Assembly (NCBI GenBank): GCA_947303395.1
Contig: CAMYYD010000006.1
Span: forward strand, 1-64,000
Reading direction: 5' to 3'
DNA from: an uncultured Bacteroidales bacterium
GTDB lineage: Bacteria > Bacteroidota > Bacteroidia > Bacteroidales > F082
Length of the DNA stretch: 64,000 nucleotides
Below, in pieces: positions 20,801 to 29,076 of the stretch; position 1 is the first letter of the stretch; each line of letters opens with the position of its first letter. A program made the translations under genes and the position numbers. The notes under the pieces are model-generated. The model did no database searches. It was not told the DNA's origin and worked only from the letters and a program-made list of their open reading frames with translations.

Positions 20801-23800
20801 TATCGAATAATTTGTATTCTGACATTGTTGATGTCGCTGAAGTTGTTTCAGGTACAGATAGTAATTATACGGGAGATGATGCGATGGCATGCGAGTTTTG
20901 GCAGTCAACAAATTATTCTTATGATAACAATGTGTCGGAATGGATTGTGTCCAGATTGCTAAGTGCTCAAAAATCAATGCATTATGACGACAATGATGCT
21001 GTTGGTAGTTGTGAAATCTTTGAATATTCAGGCGCAAATCCATATCAAATAACGAAAAGAACGCTTTTGCCTAATCCTGATTTCAATTATTCTGATCCTT
21101 TGAAAGTGATTGCGGAATATTCGTATGATGAAAATGGTCATGTTATAATGCAGTCATTATCAACACCATCGGCGAAAAATCAAAAGGTGACAAGGGTGAA
21201 TTATGGCGAAGAGTATAATTATCGTTACCCAACTTCAATAATTAATGAAAACGGTTGGGAAATAAATCATACCTACAATAATGATTATGGAAATCTCATT
21301 TCGACAATTGATTATAATCAGTTTGAAACAGTTGGAGTATCAGATCCTTTCGGGATAACTACTGAGAAAACCTTGCCTGATGGTATGAAATACATTGCGA
21401 CACAACGATGGGCTTCAGACAATAAGCATGCGCCTCAAAATGCCATGTATTATTGCTGGGAGAAGACTACGGGAAGTGCTGAAAAAATGACATTTTACAG
21501 CAAAAATGGCACCAAATTAAGAGAGGTGACTTTAGGCTTGAATGGCGAGCCGATTTATTCTGATTTCACCTATGATGATTTCGGTTATTTAGTCTCAGAA
21601 TCAATGCCTTATATTGCTGGGGATGATGTTCAAACGGTTTATTATGTTTATGACAAAAACAACAGATTGATTGAGGAAGTGCATCCAGATGGACTGGTGA
21701 AAAACTACATCTACAATAAACTTCAGAAAACAATTACTACGACTGCAGCTGAAGGGAACTCGCGAACTGTTGCTGAAACTGTTAATCCGATGGGTTGGCG
21801 TGTGCAGACAATTGATATTGGCGGAAATAATATAAATTACACGTATTATAGTGATGGAAAGCTTAAGAGTTCAATGTTAGGAGATGACAATGCCACCAAA
21901 ATCGAGTATGAATATGACAACATGCGTAATATAACAAAGATTAAAGATCCTGCGATGGGTGAAACATCAAGTGTTTACAATGCTTTTGGCGAATTGATGG
22001 AGACAACTACAGCCAAACATTGTGTCACGTCGTATAGTTATGATGGCGTGGGTAACATGATAAGTCGACTTGAATCGGATGATAATGGCCAAAATGTTGT
22101 TACTACACAATGGCTTTACGATAACAGCAAAGGCAAAATCGGCTTGTTGTCTGCGGTCGTTTATGGTGATTCACATGTCGTTTCTTACGAATATGACGCT
22201 TTGCTAAGGAATACTGGCGTTACCGAAACAATTAACGGTGCTGATTATACGACAAATTATACTTATGACAATGCCGGTCGCGAGGAAACTGTGTCCTATC
22301 CGAGTGGTGTCACGGTTAAAAAACTTTATTCAAATTCCGGTTGCTATAGATCGATGATCGATGCTTCAGATGACCATGTCTTGTGGAAGACTGATAAAGC
22401 TGATGCCGCTGGCTATATCACTGATTATCATGTTGGTAACGGATTAAAAACTCATCGTGAATATGATGACAGAAACAAAATGCTGCTTGGAATTGACACT
22501 GGCAATGATGATAAAACATATCAAAATTTATCCTATTCTTATGACGGATTCGGTAATCTAACTAATCGGACTAAATATGTAGGAACTGCGAAAAGTGAAA
22601 GTTTTGGTTATGATGACTTTAACAGGCTTGCCGAAATCAAACTTAATAATGCGATAACCGGCAGCATGGAATATGATGATTATGGGAATATTTTGTCAAA
22701 AACAATTGATAATCATGAGGTTTTTTATGAGGCGAGATATGATGGACAATGCCCTTATGCGGTGAGTAAAGTTAAAACACATCTAGAAGATTTGGATGGC
22801 TTGTCTCATAATATTGAATACACTGTATTTGATAAAATATCGCGTATCAATAGTGGGAAGAGCTCATTATCAATAGATTATGGTTTTGATCATGAGAGGG
22901 TCCAGTCGGTTGAAAACATCGATGGGAAATTAAAAACCAAAGTATATGTCTCTGATTGTGAATTCGTTGATAATTCTGGTGAGGTGGTTGCCTATACTTT
23001 TTTAAAAGGACCGATGGGTGTCTTCTCAGTTTGCCAAACCGATGAAAATCAGCAGCATACGATGTTCTATGTGCATAAGGATCATTTGGAGTCGTGGTGC
23101 TTGATTACTGACGAGGATGCTAAAATTGTTCAGAAAACCAGTTATGACGCATGGGGAAATCCGCGAAATGACGATACATGGTCTGGTAAATACAATGGTA
23201 AGTTACTGTGCGACAGAGGCTTTACTGGTCATGAGCATTTATCGTCGTTAGGAATCATCAATATGAATGGGCGCGCCTACGATCCGTTGCTATCAATGAT
23301 GATGAGCCCGGATAGTTACATCCAAAATGTCGATTTCTCGCAAAACTACAATCGCTACATCTATTGTTACAACAATCCTCTTTCATATAGCGATTCTACA
23401 GGCGAATTGGTCGAATGGCTGCTTTATGGAGCGTTCAATGGTATTTGCAATGTTATCTGTAACCTTGATAATATTGATAGTTTTGCGGAGGGGGCATTGG
23501 CGTTTGGCGCTGGATTTGTCAGCGGTTGTCTGACTCAAGGTCTGTCGGGAAGTTCGCGTGTGTGGCAAGTAGTCGGCAACGTTTCGGGAAAGGTGTTGGT
23601 GGCTGGAACCAACAATTTTGTTAAGCAAAACAAAGGAGCTACCCTCGATTGGAGCATACTTGAAAACAAAAGTTTTAAAACTGATGTGATGTATGCTCTG
23701 GGCTCAAGTCTGACGACATCAGTTCTGAACGCGTACGTTATGAAACCTGTTGAAAAAACTGACGGGAAAGACTTGGTAAGTCTGTATGATAATTACAAAA

Positions 23801-24099
23801 GTGAACAGCGTTTTATTGTGACAGCAGCCGGACGAATGGCTGGAAATCTGTTTGCAGGCAAAGATATCTTCGATGGTTTTGCATTGTCTAGCGAGAGACC
23901 ATTCGATCTCTGGCATTATAAGGCCTGTTTGGATAACAGGTTATATGAAGGCTTTGAGTTTACAACGAGTTCTAATACGCTTGGCCAATTTTTCGACACA
24001 TTGTTTAATATCAATTTTTCTGGAACTATGCGTGAAGTCGGCGGCAAGATGAACAATTGTTATAGCTCAATTCGTTCTTTATTTCTAAAAAAAGGTTAG
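17893..24099 (+). CDS. Giant SpvB/FG-GAP/RHS-repeat protein
   Basis: A 2068-residue exported protein, uninterrupted. In order: signal peptide (1-20); SpvB-type domain (about 95-160, MTPQLAVTYNNQASNGLLGW); five FG-GAP/VCBS calcium-loop motifs near residues 408, 465, 575, 624 and 694 (for example DFDGDGKTDVGVF); a TcdB-middle-like part near 780-830; many YD repeats from about 1070 to 1700; and the RHS-associated core (about 1730-1835, ending YNRYIYCYNNPLSYSDSTGE). A 230-residue C-terminal tip follows that I do not recognise, with hydrophobic Gly/Ala stretches. This resembles polymorphic-toxin architecture, but no immunity gene follows: the next gene is argS. No T9SS tail is present. Confidence 0.85.
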   Translation: MKQKLLLILLLTLGAYARSQTYQQTNIVLDSEIPKDKNLHYEASTSIKLVKGFCCHPNAQKSVVFSIDRYGVFPPDEGLIGGPATSNMNGVVGALPGELNISDLGAAIYSIPITMPLGIGEMTPQLAVTYNNQASNGLLGWGWDLSGLSSIVRVGQTLYHDGSQTAVNFVDDRFTLDGKRLMLCSGDYGGNGSVYKTEIDEMSKIEAFSDGCDGPARFVVHKKDGTIWEYGCTDDSRIEPQNKNDVVLMWLVNKITDSDGNYMTFNYIENQNTGESYINNIDYTLNDKAGIQSMYRVNFEYSDRDDVEIGFVYANLVQNRKLLNQILIKNMMSGAILYDYSFDYLPPGNYSDDVKFMYHRLKSIGLTADGMSLNPTIISWNNKSHYPEKFLSYSLGKNMFNKVPFVGDFNGDEFTDVITVPYKISNSYSSNVMASVLINNGDGSFNANAYYTFNFDKTLEWLYVVDFDGDGLDDVVSCYTNYDEKASWKSKICAYINNGSGFTYIEELSSNRFFTIYPGDFCGEKKTMFFLEYNNKEYSTVYYPAVVYYADNALVRQTLGYQSYIDVPERIHVEDVDGDGCSEILYLMESNSAVAKLHYDENGYGFQRLYYYDGFDSDDFLFPGDYNGDGYVDFLKYDNRNYWKMALSDGEKLKTPVSCGSNNLLRNVVLVPQDRYYCSLENLSKPTVTIRTADFDGDGKTDVGVFKNAGGNYYLEIGFNMFETFNNNYSFSDIRRFYLNINYSHQYVHLGNFLGHENISILSSVRENPYTNEIPKIVSLNPHTSKFSVERITDGLGNSRGFDYEYLMPKDNAFYHYDYQWIGNDLRTIALPVKALHTDTVFSTNNKPCITKYSYNNALYHTKGHGLLGFAKSESKFMINNALCERNVLKKDFEIMGDNFLLLPTQQQKYNYSDQLISEENYIYNKFTCTKNDKIIMPLITIKRTMVYDCDSPGSVIKSNIENIDYQCDISNNLYSDIVDVAEVVSGTDSNYTGDDAMACEFWQSTNYSYDNNVSEWIVSRLLSAQKSMHYDDNDAVGSCEIFEYSGANPYQITKRTLLPNPDFNYSDPLKVIAEYSYDENGHVIMQSLSTPSAKNQKVTRVNYGEEYNYRYPTSIINENGWEINHTYNNDYGNLISTIDYNQFETVGVSDPFGITTEKTLPDGMKYIATQRWASDNKHAPQNAMYYCWEKTTGSAEKMTFYSKNGTKLREVTLGLNGEPIYSDFTYDDFGYLVSESMPYIAGDDVQTVYYVYDKNNRLIEEVHPDGLVKNYIYNKLQKTITTTAAEGNSRTVAETVNPMGWRVQTIDIGGNNINYTYYSDGKLKSSMLGDDNATKIEYEYDNMRNITKIKDPAMGETSSVYNAFGELMETTTAKHCVTSYSYDGVGNMISRLESDDNGQNVVTTQWLYDNSKGKIGLLSAVVYGDSHVVSYEYDALLRNTGVTETINGADYTTNYTYDNAGREETVSYPSGVTVKKLYSNSGCYRSMIDASDDHVLWKTDKADAAGYITDYHVGNGLKTHREYDDRNKMLLGIDTGNDDKTYQNLSYSYDGFGNLTNRTKYVGTAKSESFGYDDFNRLAEIKLNNAITGSMEYDDYGNILSKTIDNHEVFYEARYDGQCPYAVSKVKTHLEDLDGLSHNIEYTVFDKISRINSGKSSLSIDYGFDHERVQSVENIDGKLKTKVYVSDCEFVDNSGEVVAYTFLKGPMGVFSVCQTDENQQHTMFYVHKDHLESWCLITDEDAKIVQKTSYDAWGNPRNDDTWSGKYNGKLLCDRGFTGHEHLSSLGIINMNGRAYDPLLSMMMSPDSYIQNVDFSQNYNRYIYCYNNPLSYSDSTGELVEWLLYGAFNGICNVICNLDNIDSFAEGALAFGAGFVSGCLTQGLSGSSRVWQVVGNVSGKVLVAGTNNFVKQNKGATLDWSILENKSFKTDVMYALGSSLTTSVLNAYVMKPVEKTDGKDLVSLYDNYKSEQRFIVTAAGRMAGNLFAGKDIFDGFALSSERPFDLWHYKACLDNRLYEGFEFTTSSNTLGQFFDTLFNINFSGTMREVGGKMNNCYSSIRSLFLKKG

Positions 24100-24118
24100 T
24101 AATTAGCGTTTTTTTTAC

Positions 24119-24126
24119 TATCTTTG
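24119..24126 (+). promoter_or_regulatory. -7 promoter box (TATCTTTG) for the argS operon
   Basis: A full TAnnTTTG match 28 bases before the argS ATG and 20 bases after the RHS gene stop. It separates the accessory cluster from the housekeeping operon. Confidence 0.7.
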
Positions 24127-24154
24127 CACCCAAATTCAAATAACGATTTGTACT

Positions 24155-25966
24155 ATGCTGGAATTGATTTTGAAACAACTTTTTGTCGACGCTTTTAAGA
24201 AACTCTACGGTCAGGAACCTCCTGCGCAAAATGTGAGTTTCCAGAAAACGCGCCCTGAATTTGAAGGCGATTTTACCATTGTGGTTTTCCCGTTTGTGAA
24301 AATGGCGGGCAAAGCACCCGAAGCCCTTGCCAATGAACTCGGAACAGAGATGATGAATGAAAGCACATTCATAGCCAAATACAACGTGGTGAAAGGCTTC
24401 TTGAACCTGCTCATTTCCGACAGCTATTGGATCGACTTCATGCAGAAAAACCATCTCAATGAAAGGTTTGGACGAAAAGAGGTTTCAGGCAAACCGGTAG
24501 TGGTTGAGTATTCATCACCGAATACCAACAAACCGTTGCACCTCGGCCATATCCGCAACAACCTGCTGGGTTGGAGCGTGAGCGAAATCTTGAAAGCCAA
24601 CGGTGAAAACGTGGTGCGTGTGAACCTCGTGAACGACCGCGGAATTCACATCTGCAAGAGCATGATAGCCTGGCAGAAATGGGGTAACGGCTGCACTCCT
24701 GAATCGACTGGCAAGAAGGGCGATCACCTTATTGGCGACTTCTACGTGATGTTTGACAAGCATTTCAAAGAGGAAGTGAAGAGCTTGCTGCCTGCCAACT
24801 ACGACCAACTCAGCGATGAGGACAAAGAAAAGGTGAAAGCAGAGGCCGAAAACGCTTCTCCGCTGATGCAGGAAACTCGCGAGATGCTGCGCAAATGGGA
24901 GGCCGGCGACAAAGAGGTGCGCCAACTTTGGGAGATGATGAACAACTGGGTTTACGAAGGCTTTGATGTGACGTACAAACGTCTCGGAGTGTCGTTCGAC
25001 AAGATCTATTACGAATCACAGACTTACTTACTTGGTAAGAGCACCGTGATGGATGGCTTGAAGAAAGGCGTTCTGTATCAAAGAGATGACAACTCGGTGT
25101 GGTGCGACCTCCGTGATGAGGGATTGGATGAGAAACTGCTTCTGCGTCGTGACGGCACCTCCGTTTATATGACTCAAGACTTGGGAACCGCTCAATTGCG
25201 TTATGACGAGTTCCATCCGAAGAAACTAATCTATGTGGTTGGTAATGAGCAGAATTACCACTTCGACGTGCTGAAACGCGTGTTGGTGAGATTGGGCTTC
25301 GAGTGGGGTAACGACATCGAGCACCTTTCCTATGGTATGGTTGAGTTGCCAAGCGGTAAGATGAAGTCGCGCGAAGGAACGGTTGTCGATGCCGATGACC
25401 TTATGGACGAGATGGTCGCGACGGCGAAGAACGTGTCGGAAGAACTCGGAAAAGCTCATGGATTGAGCGACGAAGAGTCGGCAAAGCTCTATCACATGAT
25501 AGGACTCGGCGCTCTGAAGTACTTCATCCTGAAGGTCGACCCGAAAAAGACGATGCTGTTCGACCCGAAAGAATCAATCGATTTCAACGGCAATACAGGT
25601 TCATTCATCCAGTACACCCACGCACGTATCTGCTCGGTGCTGCGTAAGGCTGCTGAAGCCGGAATCGCGACAGACGACAAAGTCGACGTCGAGAACATAC
25701 TGCCTGAAGAGAAAACGCTGCTAACCAACATTCATACATGGCCTGGTGTGCTTGAACAAGCTGCAATAAACCGCAGTCCGGCCATGATTGCCAACTACAT
25801 CTACGACCTCTGCAAAGGATTCAACCAGTTCTATCAGGAATGCAGTATTATGAAAGAACCTGACGAACGTCGCAGAGCGTTCCGTTTGCAGTTGGCTGCG
25901 ATGACAGCACGTTTGCTGCGTAACGCAGGCGAGCTGCTGGGTATGCAGATGCCGGAGAGAATGTAA
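24155..25966 (+). CDS. argS: Arginine-tRNA ligase
   Basis: Class I aminoacyl-tRNA synthetase charging tRNA-Arg. The HIGH motif is HLGH at residues 129-132 (SSPNTNKPLHLGHIRNN). The KMSKS-like loop is KMKSREG at about 402-408. The N-terminal additional domain (about 1-100) and the C-terminal anticodon-binding helical domain (ARICSVLRKAAEAG to the end, LLRNAGELLGMQMPERM) are both present. The 603-residue length fits the family. It is first in a plus-strand operon with rsmE, a DUF4159 gene and a zinc-ribbon gene. Confidence 0.97.
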   Translation: MLELILKQLFVDAFKKLYGQEPPAQNVSFQKTRPEFEGDFTIVVFPFVKMAGKAPEALANELGTEMMNESTFIAKYNVVKGFLNLLISDSYWIDFMQKNHLNERFGRKEVSGKPVVVEYSSPNTNKPLHLGHIRNNLLGWSVSEILKANGENVVRVNLVNDRGIHICKSMIAWQKWGNGCTPESTGKKGDHLIGDFYVMFDKHFKEEVKSLLPANYDQLSDEDKEKVKAEAENASPLMQETREMLRKWEAGDKEVRQLWEMMNNWVYEGFDVTYKRLGVSFDKIYYESQTYLLGKSTVMDGLKKGVLYQRDDNSVWCDLRDEGLDEKLLLRRDGTSVYMTQDLGTAQLRYDEFHPKKLIYVVGNEQNYHFDVLKRVLVRLGFEWGNDIEHLSYGMVELPSGKMKSREGTVVDADDLMDEMVATAKNVSEELGKAHGLSDEESAKLYHMIGLGALKYFILKVDPKKTMLFDPKESIDFNGNTGSFIQYTHARICSVLRKAAEAGIATDDKVDVENILPEEKTLLTNIHTWPGVLEQAAINRSPAMIANYIYDLCKGFNQFYQECSIMKEPDERRRAFRLQLAAMTARLLRNAGELLGMQMPERM

Positions 25967-25978
25967 AGAATAGTAAAG

Positions 25979-26689
25979 ATGAACGTTTTTTATCTACCCG
26001 ACGCAACAGAAGGAATGGTCTCCTTCCCTGAGGAGGAATCGAAACACTGTGTCAAAGTTCTGAGGATGCAGGCAGGAGACCGTTTCTGCGTCACCGACGG
26101 CAAAGGCTCGTTGTACGACGGTGAGCTCGTGGAAGCGCACCCTAAACGTGCAACCGTCTGCCTGACAAACAAACGTCCAGGTTACGATAACAAAACGTTC
26201 AAACTCGAGATAGCGATAGCGCCAACCAAACTCAACGAGCGCACGGAATGGTTTCTTGAAAAGGCAACAGAGATAGGCATCGACAAGGTGCAGCTGTTTG
26301 CGTCATATCATTCCGAACGCCGCGTCGCCAACGTGGAGCGTTTCCGCAAAGTGATGATAGCCGCCATGAAGCAGTCAATCAAGTCGAAACTGCCTGAAAT
26401 AGATGATGTTATGGATTTTAACAAACTCGTGAAACAGCCATTCGACGGACAGAAATTCATCGCATGGATCGACGACGACGTCACCGAACTGCTGTGCGAC
26501 AAATACGTGAAAGGTCAGAACGCGTTGGTGCTTATCGGTCCTGAAGGCGACTTCAGTCAGGAAGAGGTGCAGCTAGCCAAAGACAACGGCTTCATCCCGG
26601 TGAGCCTCGGAGATGCGCGCCTCAGAACCGAGACGGCTGCAGTGGTAGCTTGCCACACCATCAACCTTATCAACCAGATGTCAAAATGA
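25979..26689 (+). CDS. rsmE: 16S rRNA (uracil-1498-N3)-methyltransferase
   Basis: SPOUT-fold enzyme that methylates U1498 of 16S rRNA using S-adenosylmethionine. The N-terminal PUA-like domain includes HCVKVLRMQAGDRF. The knotted SAM-binding C-terminus shows LIGPEGDFSQEE (about residues 185-196) and SLGDARLRTETAAVVA, both signatures of the family. It has 236 residues. It begins 12 bases after argS, and its stop overlaps the next start as ATGA, so translation is probably coupled. Confidence 0.93.
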   Translation: MNVFYLPDATEGMVSFPEEESKHCVKVLRMQAGDRFCVTDGKGSLYDGELVEAHPKRATVCLTNKRPGYDNKTFKLEIAIAPTKLNERTEWFLEKATEIGIDKVQLFASYHSERRVANVERFRKVMIAAMKQSIKSKLPEIDDVMDFNKLVKQPFDGQKFIAWIDDDVTELLCDKYVKGQNALVLIGPEGDFSQEEVQLAKDNGFIPVSLGDARLRTETAAVVACHTINLINQMSK

Positions 26690-27333
26690 AACGGTTGCTT
26701 ACAATCGTACTTTTTCTGATGTCGCTGGGCGCCGCCGCCCAACAGACACAGATAGCTCTTCTGAAATACAGAGGCGGTGGCGACTGGTATGCAAACCCTA
26801 CATCATTACCAAACCTCGTCAAGTTCTGTAACCAGGAGTTGCACACCGACCTCAATCCCGACATCGCTACGGTGGAGGTGGGGAGTCCTGATATCTTCAA
26901 CTATCCGTTTGTGCACATGACCGGTCACGGAAACGTGAGCTTCGATAAGGCTGAATGCGACAATCTTCGAAACTACCTGCTTGGTGGCGGTTTTCTGCAC
27001 ATCGACGACAACTACGGACTCAAGGATTTCATCATGCCGCAGATGCAAAAGGTGTTTCCTGAACTCGAATGGGTGGAGCTGCCTTATTCGCATGAAATAT
27101 TCAAAGAACCATACGCTTTTCCTAACGGTTTGCCAAAGGTTCACGAACATGATCTTAAGACTCCACAGGCATTCGCAATGATATACGACGGTCGTTTGAT
27201 ATGCCTCTTCACATATGAATGCGACCTTGGCGACGGATGGGAAGACCAACGAGTGCATAAAGATTCCGATGAGATCAGACTGAAAGCCTTGAAAATGGGA
27301 GCGAACATCATTCAATACGTGTTCACCAAATGA
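26686..27333 (+). CDS. DUF4159 domain-containing exported protein
   Basis: A 215-residue protein. The start is the ATG overlapping the rsmE stop (ATGA), which gives a normal signal peptide MKRLLTIVLFLMSLGAAAQ; upstream in-frame extensions lie inside rsmE. The rest is one DUF4159 domain: LLKYRGGGDWYANPTSLPNL, VHMTGHGNVSF, YLLGGGFLHIDDNYG and FTYECDLGDGWED. The fold is thought to resemble class I glutamine amidotransferase-like domains, but no function is established that I know. It is likely periplasmic. The next gene again overlaps by four bases. Confidence 0.85.
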   Translation: MKRLLTIVLFLMSLGAAAQQTQIALLKYRGGGDWYANPTSLPNLVKFCNQELHTDLNPDIATVEVGSPDIFNYPFVHMTGHGNVSFDKAECDNLRNYLLGGGFLHIDDNYGLKDFIMPQMQKVFPELEWVELPYSHEIFKEPYAFPNGLPKVHEHDLKTPQAFAMIYDGRLICLFTYECDLGDGWEDQRVHKDSDEIRLKALKMGANIIQYVFTK

Positions 27334-27695
27334 GGTGTCCCTATTGCGATAAAGAGATTTCCGGCAGATCCGACAAGGTGTTTTGCGACGATAAATGTCG
27401 GAACAATTACTATTACAAAGTCAACAGCGAGCGGAAGGCGTTTATCCGCAACGTCAATAAAAAACTGCTGAAAAACCGTGGAATCCTCAGGACTTTAAAC
27501 CCGAGCGGAAGGGTATATGTCGTGAAAAAGACTCTCGAGGAACTGGGTTTCGATTTCGATTGTTTTACAGGCGTTTACAAAACAAAGAAAGGGAAGGAGT
27601 TTCGTCTCGTCTACGATCAGGCGTTTTGCCTGGAGGAAAACGACACAGTCTGCCTACTTGTTTTCTATCGTGATGCTGAGTCCGTCGTAAGCTAA
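27330..27695 (+). CDS. Small zinc-ribbon protein of unknown function
   Basis: A 121-residue cytoplasmic protein. The N-terminus is a four-cysteine zinc ribbon, CPYCDKEISGRSDKVFCDDKC, with CxxC and CxxxxC-type spacing. It is followed by a basic helix (KAFIRNVNKKLLKNRGILR) and a beta-rich C-terminus. It overlaps the preceding gene by four bases (ATGA), so it belongs to the argS operon. Its last 42 bases overlap the 3' end of the convergent hydrolase gene on the other strand. A nucleic-acid-related role is plausible but not shown. Confidence 0.7.
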   Translation: MRCPYCDKEISGRSDKVFCDDKCRNNYYYKVNSERKAFIRNVNKKLLKNRGILRTLNPSGRVYVVKKTLEELGFDFDCFTGVYKTKKGKEFRLVYDQAFCLEENDTVCLLVFYRDAESVVS

Positions 27696-28433
27696 CATCA
27701 TGTTCGACGGCAATGTTTTATTGACATCCTCGGCTTTTCCCATCGAATGGCTGACGTGAGTGAACCACGCTTTCTTGACGTTCAGTTTCTGAGCAATCTC
27801 AATAGCTTCGGGCAGTGAAATGTGCGAATAATGCTTCTCTTTGCGCAAAGCCTCGATGATGAGGTATTCAACGCCTTCAAGCTTTTTCAAACTTTCTTCG
27901 GAGATGTAATGAAAATCAGTAACGTAAGCAAAGTTGCCGATACGGAAAGCGTAGCATAACATCTTGAGATGCAGCAATGGAATCGGCTCTATCGTCAACT
28001 CGTTGATAATGATAGGTTTATTGTTTTCGATATCGATGAGATTATAGGTTGGCGCACCTGGATAAAGCTCACTTTTATCGACGAAAGCGTAGGAATATTC
28101 GCGTTTAATCTCTTCCTGTGCCTCAGGCGACGCGTAAATCGGCATTGAGATGTGTTGAAGGAAATTGAACGACCTGACATCGTCCAAACCTCCGATGTGA
28201 TCCTTGTGCTGATGCGTAATCAAAATCGCATCGAGATGCTGCACGTTTTCACGCAACATCTGCTGACGGAAGTCGGGACCTGCATCCACGCAAATCGTGG
28301 TCTGTTCGGTCTGTATCAAAATCGAAGTGCGAAGACGTTTGTCGCGCGGGTCGGTCGACCTGCAAACGTCACAGTTACAACCAATTACGGGAACGCCCTG
28401 AGAAGTGCCGCAACCTAATATGGTAATCTTCAT
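27654..28433 (-). CDS. PhnP-like metallo-beta-lactamase-fold hydrolase
   Basis: A 259-residue cytoplasmic hydrolase of the metallo-beta-lactamase fold. The start giving MKITILGCGTSQGVP is chosen because this is how the family begins. The metal motif HxHxDH is His74-Gln-His76-Lys-Asp78-His79. A cysteine cluster (IGCNCDVC) follows the N-terminal strand, as in PhnP-type phosphodiesterases, and the distal ligands appear in YVTDFHYIS and WFTHVSH. Phosphodiester hydrolysis is likely; the natural substrate is unknown. A TATCTTTG box lies 21 bases upstream, and the gene converges on the argS operon. Confidence 0.85.
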   Translation of the reverse strand: MKITILGCGTSQGVPVIGCNCDVCRSTDPRDKRLRTSILIQTEQTTICVDAGPDFRQQMLRENVQHLDAILITHQHKDHIGGLDDVRSFNFLQHISMPIYASPEAQEEIKREYSYAFVDKSELYPGAPTYNLIDIENNKPIIINELTIEPIPLLHLKMLCYAFRIGNFAYVTDFHYISEESLKKLEGVEYLIIEALRKEKHYSHISLPEAIEIAQKLNVKKAWFTHVSHSMGKAEDVNKTLPSNMMLAYDGLSITIENK

Positions 28434-28454
28434 CATAGTCTTGCAAAAACGTTG

Positions 28455-28514
28455 CAAAGATAATATTTTTTTAAAAATAATTTAGGTGATTATTGATAAT
28501 AATTCGTATTTTTG
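28455..28514. promoter_or_regulatory. Divergent promoter pair between the PhnP-like and DUF6913 genes
   Basis: The minus strand carries TATCTTTG at 28455-28462 for the hydrolase. The plus strand carries TATTTTTG at 28507-28514 for the DUF6913-dapA run. The plus-strand box lies inside the only upstream extension of the DUF6913 frame, which supports the ATG at 28543 as its start. Confidence 0.7.
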
Positions 28515-28542
28515 CAAGTTTATTGAGTATATCATCAAATTG

Positions 28543-29076
28543 ATGGAAGCTATTGTTAAATTTTTCAGACGTCGCGCTATAAATGCGTTCCAAAAGCACA
28601 AGAAAACGTGCATTTTGCCGGATATCGGAAAGTACCCGACAATCGCGATTTTGCTTGACGAGGAACAGTTTAAACGCTACAAAGACATCGAAAGAACTTT
28701 GACAAAGCTGTTCGTCATGAAACGATATACTTTCATCGTCTTGGTCAACAGTCTTCCAAAAGACGTGATGCAAACCGACCGTTACTATTTCATCAGAAAA
28801 GAAGATTTCAACTTCTGGGGTCTGATGAAACTCGAGAAAAAGGAATCGCTGATCAGTTTGTCGTTCGATATGGTGGTCGATTTCTCGAAATCGTCGGATG
28901 CGGATTATGCTCACAGCTACATTATGACGTTGATTAACAACACTTTCAGGGTGACTTTCGGAAGTACATGCCCTTCGCTTTACGACATGGTGATCGATTC
29001 GAAAAGAGACGACGATATCTTAGACAAAATCGAAATTTTGAGAAATTATTTGTCAATGTTATTGGGAAGAAGATGA
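28543..29076 (+). CDS. DUF6913-like conserved Bacteroidota protein
   Basis: A 177-residue cytoplasmic protein starting MEAIVKFFRRRAINAF; a GTG further upstream is rejected because the promoter box lies within that extension. The order of elements (TIAILLDEEQFKRY; FNFWGLMKL; SFDMVVDFS; LINNTFRVTFGS; SLYDMVIDSK) fits the DUF6913 family, which is often next to dapA in Bacteroidota. The function is not known. The stop overlaps the dapA start as ATGA. The family assignment is from memory of the pattern and is moderately sure. Confidence 0.6.
   Translation: MEAIVKFFRRRAINAFQKHKKTCILPDIGKYPTIAILLDEEQFKRYKDIERTLTKLFVMKRYTFIVLVNSLPKDVMQTDRYYFIRKEDFNFWGLMKLEKKESLISLSFDMVVDFSKSSDADYAHSYIMTLINNTFRVTFGSTCPSLYDMVIDSKRDDDILDKIEILRNYLSMLLGRR

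Noticed and set aside
17893..24099. Reading the SpvB/RHS protein as part of an insecticidal Tc toxin complex
   Set aside because: There are no TcA- or TcC-type partner genes, and the same domain mix is common in Bacteroidota surface proteins.
28968..29072. Longer dapA start inside the preceding gene
   Set aside because: The extra 35 residues are a shifted-frame reading of the DUF6913 gene, and the family starts at the ATGA overlap.
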